DNA of 64,000 nt. Origin: Rhodoferax sp. (GTDB lineage: Bacteria > Pseudomonadota > Gammaproteobacteria > Burkholderiales > Burkholderiaceae_C). Position 1 is the first letter of the stretch, and the number at the start of each line of letters is the position of its first letter. The translations under genes were made by a program, and so were the position numbers. Shown in pieces: positions 1-8,518 of this stretch. The notes below the pieces were generated by a model. That model was not told the origin of the DNA. It worked only from the letters and a program-made list of their open reading frames with translations, and made no database searches. The DNA is taken from NCBI RefSeq assembly GCF_013297935.1, contig NZ_JAAFIX010000001.1:576334-640333 (forward strand), read 5' to 3'.

Positions 1-1433
1 GCATCAGCCGGGTGCGCGCCGCCGTGCCGCCCCCCGCCGCAGCCGGCACGCCAGACGCCCCGCGCCACGATTGGGCGATTGCGGTGGACTTTGCGCAGCG
101 CCTGGAATCCGCGCTGGGCCGCACCACCGAACACGCCAGCTTGTTCCCCTACCCCACGCCCGAATCGGTGTGGAACGAGCACCGCGAAAGCACCCGCGGC
201 CGCGACCTCGACATCACCGGCATGAGCTACGCGCAGCTGGAGATTAGCCCCTTGCAGTGGCCTATGGCCGAAGGGTCCAGCGCGGGCAAAGTGCGCCTGT
301 ATGAAGACGGTGTGTTCCCCACACCAACCGGCCGTGCCCGCTTTGTGGCGGCACCCTACATCCCGGTCGCCGAGCAGCGCGAGGCGCGCTACCCTTTTGC
401 CCTGACCACCGGCCGCCTGCGCGACCAGTGGCACGGCATGAGCCGCACCGGCACACTGGGCCGCCTGTTCGGCCATGTGCGCGAGCCGGCCCTGCAGATG
501 CACCCGCAAGACATGGCCCGCCGCCTGCTGGCCGAAGGCGACCTGGTGCACATCACTAGCAAGCGCGGTTCCATCCTCGCGCCGGTGCAGGCCAGCACCG
601 AGCTGGGCCTGAGCCAGGTGTTTTTGCCCATGCACTGGGGCGACGAGTTTTTGAGTGGCCGGAGCAACACCGGAGAGCGCTTGGGTGGCGTCAACGCCCT
701 GACCAGCCCCGCCTTCTGCCCCGACTCCAAGCAGCCCGAACTCAAGCACGCTGCCGTCAAGGTGCTCAAGGCCGATATGCCCTGGAACCTGACCGCCCTG
801 GCCTGGCTGCCGCAAGCCGAAGTGTTGTCCCAGCGCATCGCCCTGCAGGCTCTGATGGAACAGTTCGAATTCGCCAGCTGTGTGCTCTTCGGCAACGATG
901 CCGCGCTGGGCCAGGCAGGCCGCACCGGCGTCATGTTCCGTGCCGCGGGCAGCGCTGCGCCCGCAGACGCGGTGCTGGCCGACATTGAAGCCTTGCTGCA
1001 ACTCAACGGCCCGGACGCCGTGCGCTACGCCGACCCCAAGCGCAGCCAGCGCCGCGTGGTGCGGCTGCAGCGCAGCACGGTCAACGCCACGCTGGAGGGG
1101 TTCTTGCTCAGCGGCGACACCCAGGCCCGCGATTGGATGACGGCCCTGCTGCGCGAGGAGCAGCCTGCCCAGAACTACGGCCGCGCCCTGCTCGCCGGTG
1201 GGGCGACACCCCCACTGCCCGTGCTCAGCAAAGGCAAGACCGTCTGCACCTGCTTCAACGTGAGCGATATCGCCATCACCAAGACACTGGGCCGCTGCAC
1301 CGGCACCGATGCCGAGCGCCTGGGCCAGCTGCAAAAGAGCTTGCAGTGCGGCACCAACTGCGGCTCCTGCATTCCGCAGCTGCAGCGCATGGTGCGCGCC
1401 ACGCCGGTCGACGCCCCCCACGCAACGGCATAA
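1..1433 (+). CDS. nasA: Assimilatory nitrate reductase catalytic subunit, C-terminal part (5' end outside window)
   Basis: The frame is open to the left edge, so the window holds only the C-terminal ~475 residues of a larger molybdoenzyme. The first ~250 residues look like the end of the molybdopterin oxidoreductase fold plus the dinucleotide-binding barrel (TGRLRDQWHGMSRTG; LPMHWGDEF). The last ~60 residues carry a BFD-like [2Fe-2S] site, CTCFNVSD followed by CGTNCGSC, which is typical of NasA/NarB assimilatory nitrate reductases and absent from respiratory NarG and from most NapA. The enzyme reduces nitrate to nitrite in the cytoplasm. The downstream ybiB and cobA (siroheme synthesis for nitrite reductase) support the assignment. 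Confidence 0.88.
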   Translation, partial: ISRVRAAVPPPAAAGTPDAPRHDWAIAVDFAQRLESALGRTTEHASLFPYPTPESVWNEHRESTRGRDLDITGMSYAQLEISPLQWPMAEGSSAGKVRLYEDGVFPTPTGRARFVAAPYIPVAEQREARYPFALTTGRLRDQWHGMSRTGTLGRLFGHVREPALQMHPQDMARRLLAEGDLVHITSKRGSILAPVQASTELGLSQVFLPMHWGDEFLSGRSNTGERLGGVNALTSPAFCPDSKQPELKHAAVKVLKADMPWNLTALAWLPQAEVLSQRIALQALMEQFEFASCVLFGNDAALGQAGRTGVMFRAAGSAAPADAVLADIEALLQLNGPDAVRYADPKRSQRRVVRLQRSTVNATLEGFLLSGDTQARDWMTALLREEQPAQNYGRALLAGGATPPLPVLSKGKTVCTCFNVSDIAITKTLGRCTGTDAERLGQLQKSLQCGTNCGSCIPQLQRMVRATPVDAPHATA

Positions 1434-1475
1434 GGACATAGCCGAAGGTTATCTGGCTTCACCGACAATCAGCAG

Positions 1476-2381
1476 ATGGCTATTGGCAACTACATCAAGG
1501 AAATCGGGCGCGGCAAAGACGGCGCCCGTGCGCTCACCCGCGAGCAGGCGACCGACCTGCTCGGCCAGGTGCTGGACGGCACGGTCACCGACCTAGAGGT
1601 CGGTGCGTTTTGTCTGGCCATGCGTATCAAAGGCGAAACCGCCCTGGAGATGGCCGGTTTTCTCGATGCCGTGCGCAGCCGCATGACCCTGGTGCCCGCC
1701 AGCGATGTGCCCGTGGTGGTCATCCCCAGCTACAACGGGGCGCGCAAGCTGCCACTGCTCACCCCGCTCTTGGCCCTGCTGCTGGCACGCGAAGGGCTGC
1801 CGGTGCTGATCCACGGCGCCCCCACTGAAGACAAGCGGGTTTTTGTATCAGAAGTGCTTCTAGCCCTCGGAATACCTGCGCAAGCAGCTCCTAAAAGCAT
1901 AGCAAACGGCAGCGTGGCATTTGTGCCCACCGGCACCCTGCTGCCCGGCCTGCAGCGCCTACTGGATGTGCGCCGGGTGGTGAACCTGCGCAACCCGGCG
2001 CACAGCCTGGTCAAGCTCATGAACCCGGTGGACGGCCCCGCCCTGCTGGTGAGCAGCTACACCCACCCCGAATACGCGGTGTCCATGGCGGAGACATTTG
2101 CTTTGATGGGAGCCCACGCCCTGCTGATTCGCGGCACCGAAGGCGAGTCCGTGGCGGACGCCCGCCGCACCCCCAAAATGCAGGCCTTTGTGGCAGGCCA
2201 AGCCACCGATCTGCAGGCCTACCAAGCCGGTTCGCTGACCACCTTGCCCGAACTGCCCACCGCCATCGACGCCGCCAGCACCGCCGCGTATATTCAATCC
2301 GTATTGCAGGGTCACAGCCCCGTTCCGGCGCCTATTGCCGAACAGGTGGCGCACATCTTGCTGCTCCATACATCACTATGA
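1476..2381 (+). CDS. ybiB: YbiB-type protein, glycosyltransferase family 3 / anthranilate phosphoribosyltransferase-like
   Basis: 301 residues with the TrpD-like fold: an N-terminal helical domain (YIKEIGRGKDGARALT) and a C-terminal nucleotide-binding-like domain (VVIPSYNGARKLPLLTPLLA). E. coli YbiB has this fold but binds nucleic acid and is not a tryptophan enzyme; that is family knowledge. The absence of other trp genes argues against TrpD. It lies between nasA (42 bp upstream) and cobA, whose ATG overlaps its stop (ATGA), so the three are probably one operon. Residues ~126-144 are encoded by a copy of the Comamonadaceae-type repeat inserted in frame (1851-1906). Confidence 0.85.
   Translation: MAIGNYIKEIGRGKDGARALTREQATDLLGQVLDGTVTDLEVGAFCLAMRIKGETALEMAGFLDAVRSRMTLVPASDVPVVVIPSYNGARKLPLLTPLLALLLAREGLPVLIHGAPTEDKRVFVSEVLLALGIPAQAAPKSIANGSVAFVPTGTLLPGLQRLLDVRRVVNLRNPAHSLVKLMNPVDGPALLVSSYTHPEYAVSMAETFALMGAHALLIRGTEGESVADARRTPKMQAFVAGQATDLQAYQAGSLTTLPELPTAIDAASTAAYIQSVLQGHSPVPAPIAEQVAHILLLHTSL
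1851..1906 (-). repeat. Interspersed repeat copy a, in frame inside ybiB
   Basis: Read on the minus strand it has the family layout: TTTGCTATGCTTTTAGGAGC, then TGCTTGCGCA, ~10 variable bases and GGGCTAGAAGC. It matches the intergenic copies at 48480 and 49220. In ybiB it is translated through without a stop, as LLALGIPAQAAPKSIA, so the element extended or replaced part of the protein while keeping the frame. Confidence 0.75.
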
Positions 2382-3178
2382 AACACGACCTCAGCAACAC
2401 CCCGGCCACCGGCCATGTCACCCTGGTAGGCGCCGGTCCCGGCGACCCGGAGTTGCTCACCCTCAAGGCTCTGAAAGCCATCCAACACGCTACCGTGCTA
2501 CTGGTGGACGACCTGGTGAACGACGCCATCGTGGCCCACGCCAATCCGGCGGCCCGCATCGTGCACGTGGGCAAGCGCGGTGGCTGCAAGTCCACCCCCC
2601 AGTCTTTCATCGAGCGCCTCATGATCACCGCCGCCCAAGAGGGTGAGAACGTCGTGCGCCTCAAGGGCGGCGACCCGTTCATCTTCGGCCGCGGCGGCGA
2701 AGAGGTGGAGCACCTCGAAGAAGCCGGCATCCGCGTGTCGGTCATCAACGGCATCACCGCGGGCCTGGCGGCTGTGACGTCGCTGAACGTGCCACTGACC
2801 CACCGCGAACACGCGCATGGCGTGGTGTTTGTGACCGGCCACGCCAAACCCGGCGACAGCGGCACCGACTGGCCTGCGCTGGCCACCGCCGCCCGCCAAG
2901 CCAAGCTGACCCTGGTGATTTACATGGGCGTGAGTGGCGCCGCCGACATCGAAGCCGGCCTGCTCTGCGGCCTGGGCGCCGACACCCCGGTAGCCGTCAT
3001 CCAAAACGCCAGCCTGCCCCACCAGCGCCACGCAGTGTGCAACTTGGGCGATCTGCAAACAACGATTTCCCGGGAAGGGCTGGCCAGCCCCAGCGTGATT
3101 GTGGTGGGCGATGTCATGAGTGGTTTGCTGGCTGCCGCCCAAGCCGACGACACGCGCGGCGCCCTCTGCAGCGGCTGA
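2378..3178 (+). CDS. cobA: Uroporphyrinogen-III C-methyltransferase
   Basis: 266 residues, the length of a stand-alone SUMT. It methylates uroporphyrinogen III twice with SAM to give precorrin-2, the precursor of siroheme. Visible signatures are VTLVGAGPGDPELLTLKA near the N-terminus, GKRGG, VVRLKGGDPFIFGRGGEE (SAM site) and GITAGLAAVTSLNVPLTHR. The start ATG overlaps the ybiB stop by 4 bp, indicating translational coupling. Its position behind nasA indicates the nitrite-reductase siroheme supply and not cobalamin synthesis. No oxidase/chelatase domain is fused, so another gene must finish siroheme. Confidence 0.92.
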   Translation: MKHDLSNTPATGHVTLVGAGPGDPELLTLKALKAIQHATVLLVDDLVNDAIVAHANPAARIVHVGKRGGCKSTPQSFIERLMITAAQEGENVVRLKGGDPFIFGRGGEEVEHLEEAGIRVSVINGITAGLAAVTSLNVPLTHREHAHGVVFVTGHAKPGDSGTDWPALATAARQAKLTLVIYMGVSGAADIEAGLLCGLGADTPVAVIQNASLPHQRHAVCNLGDLQTTISREGLASPSVIVVGDVMSGLLAAAQADDTRGALCSG

Positions 3179-3233
3179 CCCCGGCACGCAACTTGCGGCG
3201 TGTCGGTCTCCGACACAACGCACTGCTTGCACC

Positions 3234-3920
3234 ATGCCCCACCCTGCAGCAACGCTCCCTCCGCCCGTGGTCAGCTCACCGCCCAGCGGTGCAGCTGCAC
3301 CCCTGTCAGACCTGAATCTGGCCGCCCGCCAGCGCATGCTGTCCCAGCGGGTGATCATGCAGGCCTTGTTGGCGGCCGGTGGCGATGCTGCCCAACTGCA
3401 GGCGGCCCAAAAAACCTTCCAGTTGTTTTGCGACAGCGAAGCAAAATTACTCGCCACCCTCACCCACTACGAGCCACTCATTGCGCGCCAGTTGCGCGCC
3501 GTCTACGAGGGGCCGCAAGGCATCGGCGTGACCATCGAGACCTTTATGGACCGCATGCGCAGCACCCTGGAGACGATTGAGCGCCGGGGCAATGCGCAAG
3601 CCCTGATCGCCAGCGTTGTGGCCGACAACGATACGGTGCTCAACGCCCTGAACAAAGCCACCAGCACGTTTGATGCGATCTCCAAAGCGCAGTCGGACAA
3701 CCTATTCAAGGAGCTGAGCGGCATCGTGTCCGATATCCACACCATCGCCCGCGAGGCCAAAATTGTGAGCTTCAACGCCCAAGTCATCGCAGCCCGCGCC
3801 GGCGACAAGGGGCGCGAGTTTGCAGTCGTGGCCAATGTGCTTTCAGGCATCAGCACCGAAATCGACGGTTTGACGCAAAAAGCCATCCATCTGGCTGACC
3901 GCAAGTCGCCGCACGCTTAG
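3234..3920 (+). CDS. Soluble PilJ-domain (NarX-like) protein with a short MCP-type signalling helix
   Basis: 228 residues from the ATG at 3234. The upstream in-frame extension to 3120 would overlap cobA and is Pro/Ala-rich without domain character. Residues ~25-120 resemble the PilJ/NIT-like sensor domain (LNLAARQRMLSQRVIMQALL), a motif shared with nitrate sensors of the NarX type. The C-terminal ~70 residues resemble the tip of an MCP hairpin (EAKIVSFNAQVIAARAGDKG, EFAVVA), but the return helix is too short for a normal receptor. No transmembrane segment is visible. Placed after nasA-ybiB-cobA, it may be a cytoplasmic nitrate or nitrite sensor; that is inference. Confidence 0.7.
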   Translation: MPHPAATLPPPVVSSPPSGAAAPLSDLNLAARQRMLSQRVIMQALLAAGGDAAQLQAAQKTFQLFCDSEAKLLATLTHYEPLIARQLRAVYEGPQGIGVTIETFMDRMRSTLETIERRGNAQALIASVVADNDTVLNALNKATSTFDAISKAQSDNLFKELSGIVSDIHTIAREAKIVSFNAQVIAARAGDKGREFAVVANVLSGISTEIDGLTQKAIHLADRKSPHA

Positions 3921-3960
3921 GCAACTCCGGTGGCCCGGGAGAACACCGCCGAGCACTCGA

Positions 3961-4153
3961 TGTGACCCGGAGTGGGTGGGCCCGCAGCACACGGCGATTT
4001 GATGAGCGAAGCGAGTATGAGCCTTGGGCTGTGGGACCACCCACTCCGGGTCACATCCTCCGGAGAGAACGCCGTGGGTCCGCCCCCACAGCCCGGCGTT
4101 CATACTCGCTGCGCTCGCCAAATCGCGCCAGTCTGCGGGGGCAGACCCACGGC
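3961..4153. repeat. Two adjacent long hairpins (A1, A2) with shared loop sequence
   Basis: A1: 3961-3979 is a perfect 19-bp inverted match to 4037-4055, extended inward by CCCGCAGC / GCTGTGGG. A2: 4071-4088 pairs imperfectly with 4132-4153 (outer ten bases GCCGTGGGTC / GACCCACGGC perfect). The stems are unrelated to each other. The loop of A1 (3992-4023, GCGATTTGATGAGCGAAGCG then AGTATGAGCC) recurs as its reverse complement in the loop of A2 (4093-4127). The same loop core recurs at 21660-21763. The element fills most of the 271-bp gap between two same-strand genes and encodes no supportable protein. Confidence 0.8.
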
Positions 4154-4191
4154 TAGCTGGCCGGCGCTGCCGTCGCCTACACTGCGCGCCT

Positions 4192-5436
4192 ATGCATAGT
4201 TTTGACGTCGTGATCGTGGGTGCCGGGGCTGCCGGCTTGTTTTGTGCCGGCGTGGCGGGCCAGCTGGGCCTCAAAGTGCTGGTGCTCGACCACAGCGAAA
4301 AGGTAGCCGAAAAAATCCGCATCTCCGGCGGGGGGCGCAGCAACTTCACCAACATGGATGTGAGCGCTGCCAACTTCATCAGCGAGAACCCTCGTTTTGC
4401 CAAAAGCGCCCTGTCGCGTTACACCCCGGCAGACTTTGTGGCGCTGGTGAAAAAGCACGGCATCGCCTTTCACGAAAAGCACAAAGGCCAGCTGTTTTGC
4501 GACCGCTCCGCCGAGGACCTGATTGCCATGCTGCTGGCCGAGTGCGCAGCAGGGGGCGTGGAGCACTGGCAGCCTTGCAGCGTCAAAAACATACGCTTCT
4601 TGGCCTCTAGCCCTCATGGCAATTGCGCAAGCAGCTATGAAATTGATAGTGACCGTGGCACCCTGCATTGCGGGGCATTGGTGATTGCCAGCGGGGGCCT
4701 GTCGATCCCCAAAATCGGCGCTACCGATTTCGGCTACCGGGTTGCCAAGCAGTTCGACCTACCAGTCATCACGCCCCGCCCGGCGCTTGTGCCGCTCACT
4801 TTTGACGAAGCCACTTGGGCGCCGTTCGCCGAGCTGTCGGGCCTGTCGCTGCCGGTAGACATCGCCACGGGAGCCAAGAAGAGCAGCATGTCATTCCGGG
4901 AAGATTTGTTGTTCACCCACCGTGGCCTCTCAGGCCCCGGGGTGCTGCAAATCTCCAGCTATTGGGCCGAGGGCACGCCGATCCGGCTGAATCTGGCCCC
5001 CACTGTGGACTTGGCACAACACCTGTCGCAAGCCAAAAGCAGCTCCCGCAAACGGGTCGCCAACGAACTGGCGGGCCTGGTGCCCAGCCGTCTGGCCGAC
5101 ACCTGGGTGAGCCAAGGGCCCGCCTGGGGCCAAGACTGGCAGCGCCCTGTTAACGAGGCCAGCGACAAGGCCCTGAACGCTCTGGCCGAGCGACTCTCGC
5201 GCTGGGAGCTCACGCCCACCGGCACCGAGGGCTACCGCAAGGCCGAGGTCACTGCGGGCGGTGTGGACACCAAAGTGCTGTCCAGCCAGACGCTGGAGAG
5301 CCGCCAACCCGGCCTGTTTTTCATTGGTGAAGTGACCGATGTGACCGGCTGGCTAGGCGGCTACAACTTCCAATGGGCCTGGGCCAGCGCTTTTGCATGT
5401 GCGCATGGCTTGGCAGCCCGCTCGAAGACGCTATAA
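4192..5436 (+). CDS. NAD(P)/FAD-dependent oxidoreductase, HI0933/BaiN-like flavoprotein
   Basis: 414 residues from ATG 4192. Longer in-frame starts run back through the hairpin element and are not credible. It has an N-terminal Rossmann FAD motif (VVIVGAGAAGLFCAGVAG), the family hallmark GGGRSNFTN at about residues 45-55, and a C-terminal FIGEVTDVTGWLGGYNFQWA. The substrate of this widespread family is mostly unknown; BaiN in gut bacteria acts on bile acids. Residues ~137-153 (LASSPHGNCASSYEIDSD) are encoded by an in-frame copy of the interspersed repeat. The rpsU promoter lies in its 3' end. Confidence 0.82.
   Translation: MHSFDVVIVGAGAAGLFCAGVAGQLGLKVLVLDHSEKVAEKIRISGGGRSNFTNMDVSAANFISENPRFAKSALSRYTPADFVALVKKHGIAFHEKHKGQLFCDRSAEDLIAMLLAECAAGGVEHWQPCSVKNIRFLASSPHGNCASSYEIDSDRGTLHCGALVIASGGLSIPKIGATDFGYRVAKQFDLPVITPRPALVPLTFDEATWAPFAELSGLSLPVDIATGAKKSSMSFREDLLFTHRGLSGPGVLQISSYWAEGTPIRLNLAPTVDLAQHLSQAKSSSRKRVANELAGLVPSRLADTWVSQGPAWGQDWQRPVNEASDKALNALAERLSRWELTPTGTEGYRKAEVTAGGVDTKVLSSQTLESRQPGLFFIGEVTDVTGWLGGYNFQWAWASAFACAHGLAARSKTL
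4602..4652 (-). repeat. Interspersed repeat copy b, in frame inside the flavoprotein gene
   Basis: The minus strand reads TTTCATAGCTGCTTGCGCAA, then a short variable stretch, then ATGAGGGCTAGAGGCC, the conserved half of the family. It is translated as a Ser-rich insertion and keeps the frame. Confidence 0.7.
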
Positions 5437-5437
5437 T
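5410..5437 (+). promoter_or_regulatory. Sigma-70 type promoter for rpsU
   Basis: TTGGCA at 5410-5415 and a consensus TATAAT at 5432-5437 are separated by 16 bp. The -10 box ends one base past the stop codon of the upstream flavoprotein, leaving a ~125-nt leader before rpsU. This is the clearest housekeeping promoter in the window, as expected for a ribosomal protein gene. Confidence 0.72.
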
Positions 5438-5565
5438 CGCTGGCTATTCTGGCAGAACCCCCGTCGGCCAATACTAGTTAAAGACGGGGAAACCGCTGTG
5501 CGAGGCATGTGGGGCACGATCTTCCCCCAAGCAATCCGCCGGCATATTTTGGAATTCATTACGTA

Positions 5566-5778
5566 ATGACAACGATCCGTGTAAAAGAAAACGAACCCTT
5601 TGACGTAGCACTGCGTCGCTTCAAGCGCACCATTGAAAAATTGGGCTTGCTGACCGACCTGCGCGCCCGCGAGTTCTACGAGAAGCCCACTGCCGAGCGC
5701 AAGCGCAAGAAGGCAGCCGCTGTGAAGCGCAACTACAAGCGCATCCGCAGCATGCAACTCCCTAAGAAGATGTACTAA
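5566..5778 (+). CDS. rpsU: 30S ribosomal protein S21
   Basis: 70 residues, the normal S21 length, starting at ATG 5566 ([20 protein letters not shown]). The tail is strongly basic ([17 protein letters not shown]), typical for this small-subunit protein that helps mRNA engagement. The longer frame from 5509 adds 19 residues not found in the family. A promoter at 5410 and a terminator at 5817 frame it as its own transcription unit, followed by yqeY. Confidence 0.97.
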   Translation: MTTIRVKENEPFDVALRRFKRTIEKLGLLTDLRAREFYEKPTAERKRKKAAAVKRNYKRIRSMQLPKKMY

Positions 5779-5816
5779 TCTTCGCGGCCTTGTCGCTCTC
5801 ACGAGCAACATAGCCC

Positions 5817-5855
5817 ACAAAAGCTCGCCTGGGGACGCTCCGGCGGGCTTTTGTC
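5817..5855 (+). terminator. Rho-independent terminator after rpsU
   Basis: ACAAAAGCTCGCC pairs with GGCGGGCTTTTGT around a 12-nt loop, and the 3' arm ends in T residues. It sits 39 bp after the rpsU stop and 46 bp before yqeY, so it may attenuate read-through into yqeY. Confidence 0.7.
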
Positions 5856-5900
5856 ATTTTGAACTGTCCCTTTTTGTTTCACTCCTCAGGAAGCACCGCT

Positions 5901-6347
5901 ATGTCCCTCAAAGACCAGATCACCGAAGACATGAAAACCGCCATGCGCGCCAAAGACAGTGAGCGCCTGGGCACCATCCGCCTGCTGCTGGCCGCCTTGA
6001 AACAAAAGGAAGTGGACGAGCGCGTTGAACTGGATGACGCCATGGTGGTGGCCATCGTCGACAAGCTGATCAAGCAACGCAAAGATTCGATCGAAGCCTT
6101 TGTGAAGGCTGAACGCCAGGAACTGGCCGACAAAGAAGCGGCTGAAATGAAAGTGCTACAGGCTTACTTGCCACAGCGCATGAGTGCTGACGAAGTGCTG
6201 GCAGAAGTCAAGGCCATCGTGGCCGAGCTGGGCGCTTCCGGCCCCGGCGACATGGGCAAGGTCATGGGCGCAGTCAAAACGCGCCTGGCTGGCAAAGCGG
6301 AAATGGGTACAGTGTCTGCTGCCGTCAAAACAGCACTGGCTGGTTAA
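5901..6347 (+). CDS. yqeY: GatB/YqeY domain protein
   Basis: 148 residues from ATG 5901 (SLKDQITEDMKTAMRAKDSE). This is the typical stand-alone YqeY, related to the tRNA-binding tail domain of the GatB amidotransferase subunit. Hallmarks are LGTIRLLLAALKQKEVDERV and the C-terminal GPGDMGKVMGAVK. Its exact role is not settled. Immediate linkage to rpsU is common in proteobacteria. A strong terminator follows 18 bp after the stop. Confidence 0.92.
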   Translation: MSLKDQITEDMKTAMRAKDSERLGTIRLLLAALKQKEVDERVELDDAMVVAIVDKLIKQRKDSIEAFVKAERQELADKEAAEMKVLQAYLPQRMSADEVLAEVKAIVAELGASGPGDMGKVMGAVKTRLAGKAEMGTVSAAVKTALAG

Positions 6348-6365
6348 TCCAACACACGTCATCAG

Positions 6366-6389
6366 AAAAGGGGCCCACGGGCCCCTTTT
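6366..6389. terminator. Bidirectional terminator between yqeY and pmbA
   Basis: AAAAGGGGCCC and GGGCCCCTTTT form an 11-bp perfect stem with almost no spacer, with an A-run before and a T-run after. It serves the convergent genes yqeY (+) and pmbA (-). Confidence 0.85.
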
Positions 6390-6414
6390 TCCTTTATGTC
6401 GGTAAGCGACCTCA

Positions 6415-7827
6415 TCAGCTCCCCGCCACCTTCATCCGGTTGATCAAAATGGAGCCCACGGTCTTGGCACCGTAGTTGTAGGTGTCTGCACCCACTGCTT
6501 CAATGCCTTTGAGCATGTCTTTCATGTTGCCGGCGATGGTGATCTCATGGACCGGGTAAGCGATTCGGCCGTTTTCTACCCAGAAGCCACTGGCGCCCCG
6601 GCTGTAGTCGCCGGTCACGTAATTCACGCCCTGCCCCATCAGCTCGGTTACCAACAGGCCGGTGCCCAGTTTTTTCAACATGGCATCAAGGTTGTCGCCG
6701 GCTTTGGTGAGCCGCGAGGTAAAGGTCAGGTTGTGTGAACCACCCGAGTTACCGGTGGTGCGCATGCCCAATTTGCGGGCGGAATAGCTGCTCAAAAAGT
6801 AACCCTGCACCCGGCCGGCGTCCACCACGGTGCGGGCTTGCACGCGCACACCTTCGTCATCAAACGGAGAGCTGCCTTTGCCGCGCAGGACAAACGGATC
6901 TTCCTGTATGTCGATGTGCTTGGGCAGCACTTGCTTGCCCAAGGAATCCAGGAGAAAGGTGCTCTTGCGGTACAGGGCACCACCACTGACAGCTTGCACG
7001 AACGCACCCAGCAGCCCTGCCGCCAGGGGCGACTCAAACAACACCGGGCACTCGACGGTGGCGATTTTGCGGGCTTTCAGGCGACTCAGGGCCCGCTCTG
7101 CGGCATAGCGCCCCACGGCCTGGGGAGAGGCCAACTCGTCGGCGGAACGCATAGAGCTGAACCAGGCGTCGCGCTGCATGTCTTTGCCCTTGCCGGCAAT
7201 CGGAGACACAGAAAACGAGTGGCGCGAAGAGGCGTACCCCCCCCGGAAACCCCGTGTGTGGGCGCTGAAGAAATGCGATTGTTGCGCCGACACGGCCGCA
7301 CCTTCGCTGTTGGTGATTTTCTTGCTCACGCCCAGTGCGGCAGCTTCGCATTCGAGAGCCAAAACGGCAGCTTCTTCACTGGTGACCGCCCACGGGAAAA
7401 ACAAGTCCAACTCGCGCTCGCGCTCGGCGACCGGCACAATGTCGTCCGCATCCGGCAAGCTGGCAAAGGGGTCTTCGGCCGTGAAACGGGCAATGTCGTA
7501 GGCGGCACGCACGGTTTGTTCAATCGCGGCGTCTGAAAAATCAGAGGTGCTCGCATTGCCCCGGCGGTTGCCGATGTACACCGTCACGCCCAGCGATTTA
7601 TCGCGGTTGCGCTCCACGTTTTCCAACTCCCCGTTGCGCACCGACACGCTCAGGCCGCAGCCTTCGGACACTTCTGCGCCGGAGTCGGTTGCACCCAACT
7701 TTTTGGCATGGGCAAGGGCCGCATCGACCCGGGTTTCAAAGAAAGCCCGTGTGTAAGCAAAACCGCTATCGGCAGGTTTGGTGGACTCAGGAGAAGGCAG
7801 AGGACGGGCGGAGGTGGGTTTCTTCAT
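6415..7827 (-). CDS. pmbA: TldD/PmbA-family metalloprotease PmbA
   Basis: 470 residues. The N-terminal domain carries GAEVSEGCGLSVSVRNGELE and VTVYIGNRRGNASTSDFS; the C-terminal half holds GNSGGSHNLTF and QGVNYVTGDYSRGASGFWVE, all typical of PmbA (TldE). With TldD this subunit forms a zinc protease that matures peptides such as microcin B17 and the CcdA antitoxin in E. coli. PmbA lacks the HExxxH motif, which belongs to TldD; none is seen here and tldD is not in the window. It is divergent from darP with only 23 bp between the starts. Confidence 0.93.
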   Translation of the reverse strand: MKKPTSARPLPSPESTKPADSGFAYTRAFFETRVDAALAHAKKLGATDSGAEVSEGCGLSVSVRNGELENVERNRDKSLGVTVYIGNRRGNASTSDFSDAAIEQTVRAAYDIARFTAEDPFASLPDADDIVPVAERERELDLFFPWAVTSEEAAVLALECEAAALGVSKKITNSEGAAVSAQQSHFFSAHTRGFRGGYASSRHSFSVSPIAGKGKDMQRDAWFSSMRSADELASPQAVGRYAAERALSRLKARKIATVECPVLFESPLAAGLLGAFVQAVSGGALYRKSTFLLDSLGKQVLPKHIDIQEDPFVLRGKGSSPFDDEGVRVQARTVVDAGRVQGYFLSSYSARKLGMRTTGNSGGSHNLTFTSRLTKAGDNLDAMLKKLGTGLLVTELMGQGVNYVTGDYSRGASGFWVENGRIAYPVHEITIAGNMKDMLKGIEAVGADTYNYGAKTVGSILINRMKVAGS

Positions 7828-7850
7828 GGCGACGGCTATGATACTTGGCT

Positions 7851-8507
7851 ATGTCACGCAAACTAAAAAAGGGCTATTACGTCCGGGGCTTGTTCGTTGC
7901 CGAAGGCAGCGCACTCGACCTGGAGTACAAGCGCGAACTCAAGGGCACGGATGAACCGACCCGCACCGACCTCAAAAAAGAAAGCGACGCATTGCAAAAG
8001 CTGGGTGAAGACCTGCTGGATATGCGCGCCGACTTGATGATCAAACTAGAACTGCCCGACCGGTTGGTAGAAGGCGTGGCGGAAGCCAAACGCATTACCA
8101 ACTTTGAAGGCAAACGCCGTCAGATGCAGTTCATCGGCAAGCTGATGCGCAAGCTCGACCCCGCCAAGTGGGAACAGATCCGCGCAGCGCTCGAAGAACA
8201 GCACATGCCGTCGGTTCAGGAAACCATGGTCCTGCACCAGGCAGAACAATGGCGGGACCGACTCATTGCAGAAGACGACGCACTCGGTCAATGGCTCAAC
8301 CTGAGCCCTGACACCGATAGCCAGCAGCTGCGCGCCTTGGTTCGCCAGGCTCGCAAAGACGCTAAGCCCGAGAAACCGGGCGAAGCCGTGCGCCACGGCC
8401 GTTCGTACCGCGAAATTTTCCAATTGGTGCGCGAAGCCCTGCTCGCCCACCAGGAAGCCGCCAAGCAAGAAGCCTCCGCCGACGATGACGAAGGAGAGGA
8501 AGATTGA
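7851..8507 (+). CDS. darP: Ribosome-associated protein DarP (YjgA, DUF615)
   Basis: 218 residues from ATG 7851; a TTG two codons upstream is also in frame but less likely. Family features are DLKKESDALQKLGEDLL, KRITNFEGKRRQMQFIGKLM and a basic, helical body. DarP promotes late 50S assembly in E. coli. The tail is very acidic (ASADDDEGEED). Its stop overlaps a possible TTG start of mog, and the strong Shine-Dalgarno AAGGAGAGGA lies in its last codons. The pmbA-darP pairing is widely conserved. Confidence 0.92.
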   Translation: MSRKLKKGYYVRGLFVAEGSALDLEYKRELKGTDEPTRTDLKKESDALQKLGEDLLDMRADLMIKLELPDRLVEGVAEAKRITNFEGKRRQMQFIGKLMRKLDPAKWEQIRAALEEQHMPSVQETMVLHQAEQWRDRLIAEDDALGQWLNLSPDTDSQQLRALVRQARKDAKPEKPGEAVRHGRSYREIFQLVREALLAHQEAAKQEASADDDEGEED

Positions 8508-8518
8508 GCGGACATCCG

